This document shows positions 61,883-64,000 of a stretch of DNA of 64,000 nt, piece by piece (the first letter of the stretch is position 1; every line of letters begins with the position of its first letter). This DNA comes from Embleya hyalina. GTDB lineage: Bacteria > Actinomycetota > Actinomycetes > Streptomycetales > Streptomycetaceae. The stretch lies in assembly GCF_003967355.1 (NCBI RefSeq), contig NZ_BIFH01000021.1, positions 193,926 through 257,925 on the forward strand, written 5' to 3'. The notes beneath the pieces are model-generated. The model was not told where the DNA came from. It did not search any database and saw only the letters and a list, made by a program, of their open reading frames with translations. Made by a program: the position numbers and the translations under genes.

Positions 61883-63922
61883 TCAGATCGCGGTGACCGT
61901 CAGGGTGGCGCTGTACGTGCCGGGGGCCGTGGTGGTGGGCAGGTTCAGGCTCAGGTCGGCGCCCAGGACGGCGGTGCCCCGGCCGTGGCCCGCCTCGGCG
62001 CGGCCGAGGGTGCGGGTGGTCTTGACGCCGCCGTCGGCGGCCGGGGCGATCGGGGTGCCGGCCGTGACCTGCTGGCCGTCACCCGCCTTGACCACCTTCG
62101 GGGTCCAGCCGAGGGCCGAGCCGTCGAAGCCCGTGCCGCCCTGGGCGGTGGTGAAGTCGGTGACCTGGCCGCTGACGTTCCAGCCCGGGTCGGCCGCGCG
62201 CAGGTCGGTGACCTGCACGGTGTTCAGCGCGCCGGAGGTGGCCAGTCGGTCGCCGGAGGCGGTGAGTTCGGGGGCGGGCAGGGTCACGGTGCCGCCGGCC
62301 GCGGTCATGGTCAGGGCGCCGGTGCTCTTGACCGTGGTGGTGATGATCTGGCTGCCCGACAGCGGGTCGCCGCCGCCCGGCGTGGTGCTGCCGCTCGCGG
62401 TGAGCGTGACCTGGTCGACCGCCCAGAAGCGGCTGTTGGTGCCGGTGTAGCGGAAGCGGACCTGTGCCGTTTTGGCGTCGGCGGGCACGTCGAGGGTGAG
62501 GCGTTCGACCTGGTTGGTGTCCGCGCGGTAGGACTTGACGAGCTTGGGCTCGCCGCCGTCCCAGGACACGTACACGTCACCCGTCTGCGGGCCGTCCACC
62601 TGGTAGTCGGTGACGTAGCTCAGGTCGACCTTCGCCTTGCCCTGGACCGGGTGGGCCGGGGAGACCAGGGTCGAGTCGAACTGCCCCGCCGCGTGCGCCT
62701 TGTCGTCCCACTCGTCGGAGTCGGCGACGGCGAACACGTTGCGGCTGCGGACGTTGCCCTCGCGGGCCTGGCCGCCCTCGGCGCGGGTGAAGAACTCGTC
62801 GGTGGCGAACGACCATCCGCGCCATTCGGTCATGCCGCCGGTGGGCATCGCGGAGTTGTCGATGGACCAGCCGTCGGGCGCGGTGTGCGTGAAGCCCTTG
62901 ACGCCGGCGGGGATGCCGGTCTCGTCGACCCGCTCGGACAGGGTCGGCCGCAGGGTGTCGAAGGCGTCCGGCTTGATCTCGTCGATCGGCTGCCCGTCCA
63001 GGCCCCACGCGGGGTCGATGCGGACGCCCTCGTGCTTGAGCACGGTCGGCGCGATGTCGACCAGGCGCACGTCGTGGCGCACGGTGCCGGCGGGCAGGCC
63101 GGCGCCGTTGGCGATGACGAAGGTCTGCCGCTCCTGCGGGGTCGCGCCGCCGTGGCCGCCGGAGTCGGTGTGGCCGTGGTCGGCGGTGACCAGAACCAGC
63201 CAGTCCTCCTGGGCGTACGTCGGGCGGGCGCGCAGCGCGTCCAGCACCTTGCCCACGCGCGTGTCGGCGTCCTTGACGGCCTTGGCGTATTCGGGACTGG
63301 TGCCGCCGTTGTTGTGGCCGGCGCCGTCGACCGCGTCCAGGTGCATGAACGCGGTGTCGGGGTTGCCGGTGGACAGGTACCGCGCGGTGGTGTCGGCGGC
63401 GACGTCGTCGTTCTCGCCGGTGGGCACGCGCACGTCGACCTTCGGCGAGAAGATCGTGGACGCGATCGGCTCCCACGCGCCGACCACGAGGGTCGAGGCG
63501 GTCGGGTCGGCGGTCTCCAGACGGGTCGCGAAGTCGGGGTACTTGTCGTACCGGGAACCCGCGAACGTGTTGTCGTGCACGCCGTGCTTGTCGGGCCATA
63601 CGCCGGTGGCGATGGTCGACCAGCCGGGGCCGGAGACGGTGGGCGCGAACGGCTGGGCGTACAGGTTGCTCGGCGCACTCACGCCGCCGGCCATGAGCGC
63701 CTTCAGGTTGGGCGCGTCACCGCTCTGCAGCTTGTCGAAGCGCAGTCCGTCGATGCCGATGACCAGCGTCTTCGCCTTCTTGGTGCCGTTGGGCAACGGC
63801 GGCGTCGAGTCGCCGGCGGCGGGGGACGCGGCGAATGCGGCGCCGGCCAGGGCGAGCGGGACGGCGAACGCGGCGACCGCGGTCGCCGCGAGGCCGCGCC
63901 GGGCGCGAATGGATCCGTACAC
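61883..63922 (-). CDS. Secreted alkaline-phosphatase-superfamily phosphodiesterase with WxL-like C-terminus
   Basis: This 679-residue protein has a signal peptide (GLAATAVAAFAVPLALAGAAFA). A nucleotide pyrophosphatase/phosphodiesterase-type catalytic domain spans residues ~50-310: KTLVIGIDGLRFDKLQ, FAPTVSGPGWSTIATGVWPDKHGV with nucleophile Thr/Ser, HLDAVDGAGHNNG and VTADHGHTDSGGHGG metal ligands. A beta domain follows (~400-500). The C-terminal ~170 residues (GWNVSGQVTDF ... LGWTPKV ... GTYSATLTVTAI) resemble a WxL cell-wall-binding domain. GTG 63922 has GAGGGAG upstream. The enzyme probably acts at the cell wall on phosphodiesters. Confidence 0.82.
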   Translation of the reverse strand: MYGSIRARRGLAATAVAAFAVPLALAGAAFAASPAAGDSTPPLPNGTKKAKTLVIGIDGLRFDKLQSGDAPNLKALMAGGVSAPSNLYAQPFAPTVSGPGWSTIATGVWPDKHGVHDNTFAGSRYDKYPDFATRLETADPTASTLVVGAWEPIASTIFSPKVDVRVPTGENDDVAADTTARYLSTGNPDTAFMHLDAVDGAGHNNGGTSPEYAKAVKDADTRVGKVLDALRARPTYAQEDWLVLVTADHGHTDSGGHGGATPQERQTFVIANGAGLPAGTVRHDVRLVDIAPTVLKHEGVRIDPAWGLDGQPIDEIKPDAFDTLRPTLSERVDETGIPAGVKGFTHTAPDGWSIDNSAMPTGGMTEWRGWSFATDEFFTRAEGGQAREGNVRSRNVFAVADSDEWDDKAHAAGQFDSTLVSPAHPVQGKAKVDLSYVTDYQVDGPQTGDVYVSWDGGEPKLVKSYRADTNQVERLTLDVPADAKTAQVRFRYTGTNSRFWAVDQVTLTASGSTTPGGGDPLSGSQIITTTVKSTGALTMTAAGGTVTLPAPELTASGDRLATSGALNTVQVTDLRAADPGWNVSGQVTDFTTAQGGTGFDGSALGWTPKVVKAGDGQQVTAGTPIAPAADGGVKTTRTLGRAEAGHGRGTAVLGADLSLNLPTTTAPGTYSATLTVTAI

Positions 63923-64000
63923 TGCGATAACTCCCTCGGTGGATGAACCGGAGTGGGGTCGGTCCGAGGCGGGCGCAATCCGCCGCGGACCCGCCGGGCC

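Overview
The window is very GC-rich (about 73% by impression), has strong third-position G/C bias, many GTG starts and many ATGA/GTGA stop-start overlaps. The gene content points to a mycelial actinomycete of the Streptomycetaceae type: a LacI-controlled maltose operon without its own transport ATPase, PQQ-propeller Ser/Thr kinases, a protease-inhibitor-like exoprotein, and an actinobacterial extracellular contractile injection system (eCIS). No rRNA, tRNA, CRISPR array, transposase or integrase is visible.

Layout. 1-1748: the 3' end of an iolD-like inositol catabolism gene faces an inositol-monophosphatase-family gene across a shared hairpin. 2242-5303: a dnaK-grpE-acylphosphatase operon and a DUF1876 gene, closed by a strong hairpin. 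5559-6368: a LuxR-type response regulator immediately upstream of the eCIS. 6501-33138: one dense, co-directional eCIS locus. In order it encodes an AAA+ ATPase, a DUF4157 effector with a deaminase-like C-terminus, a DUF4255 tail-terminator-like protein, sheath, tube, a tail-assembly-chaperone-like protein with a start-less DUF6760-like frame, a Pro-rich protein, LysM protein, hub, spike, PAAR tip, gp25 wedge, two large baseplate-J proteins, then tail-end proteins that share a recurring LHGWGV-type module, a gpI-like protein with a beta-rich N-terminus, and Cys-rich proteins. 33523-36219: pyruvate phosphate dikinase. 36602-45028: a secreted inhibitor-like protein, a DUF1963 protein, two tandem PQQ-propeller kinases, NIPSNAP and GNAT genes, and a LuxR regulator. 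45144-47205: a Tet/OtrA-like ribosomal protection GTPase overlapped by a possible leader peptide. 47222-47660: a tandem repeat array. 47694-57578: a LacI repressor divergent from a six-gene maltose/maltodextrin operon (GH13, esterase, MalEFG, GH13). 57695-63922: GNAT, a large repeat-like protein, and a phosphodiesterase with a WxL-like C-terminus followed by a DUF916 membrane protein.

How the genes work together. The eCIS genes would build a contractile particle. The ATPase and DUF4255 protein serve assembly, and the DUF4157 protein is the obvious cargo. No convincing tape-measure gene is visible within the locus. The most notable signals are a canonical -1 slippery heptamer (G GGG GGA, 14841-14847) joining the tail-chaperone-like gene to a DUF6760-like frame that has no ATG, GTG or TTG start; a 41-residue Cys/His periodic microprotein wedged between two Cys-rich tail genes with overlaps on both sides; a 92-bp tandem duplication of the 5' end of a tail-fibre-like gene; and the deaminase-tipped effector. 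The maltose operon is a conventional import-and-hydrolysis module with palindromic and TTGCAG-type operator sequences in the divergent promoter region.
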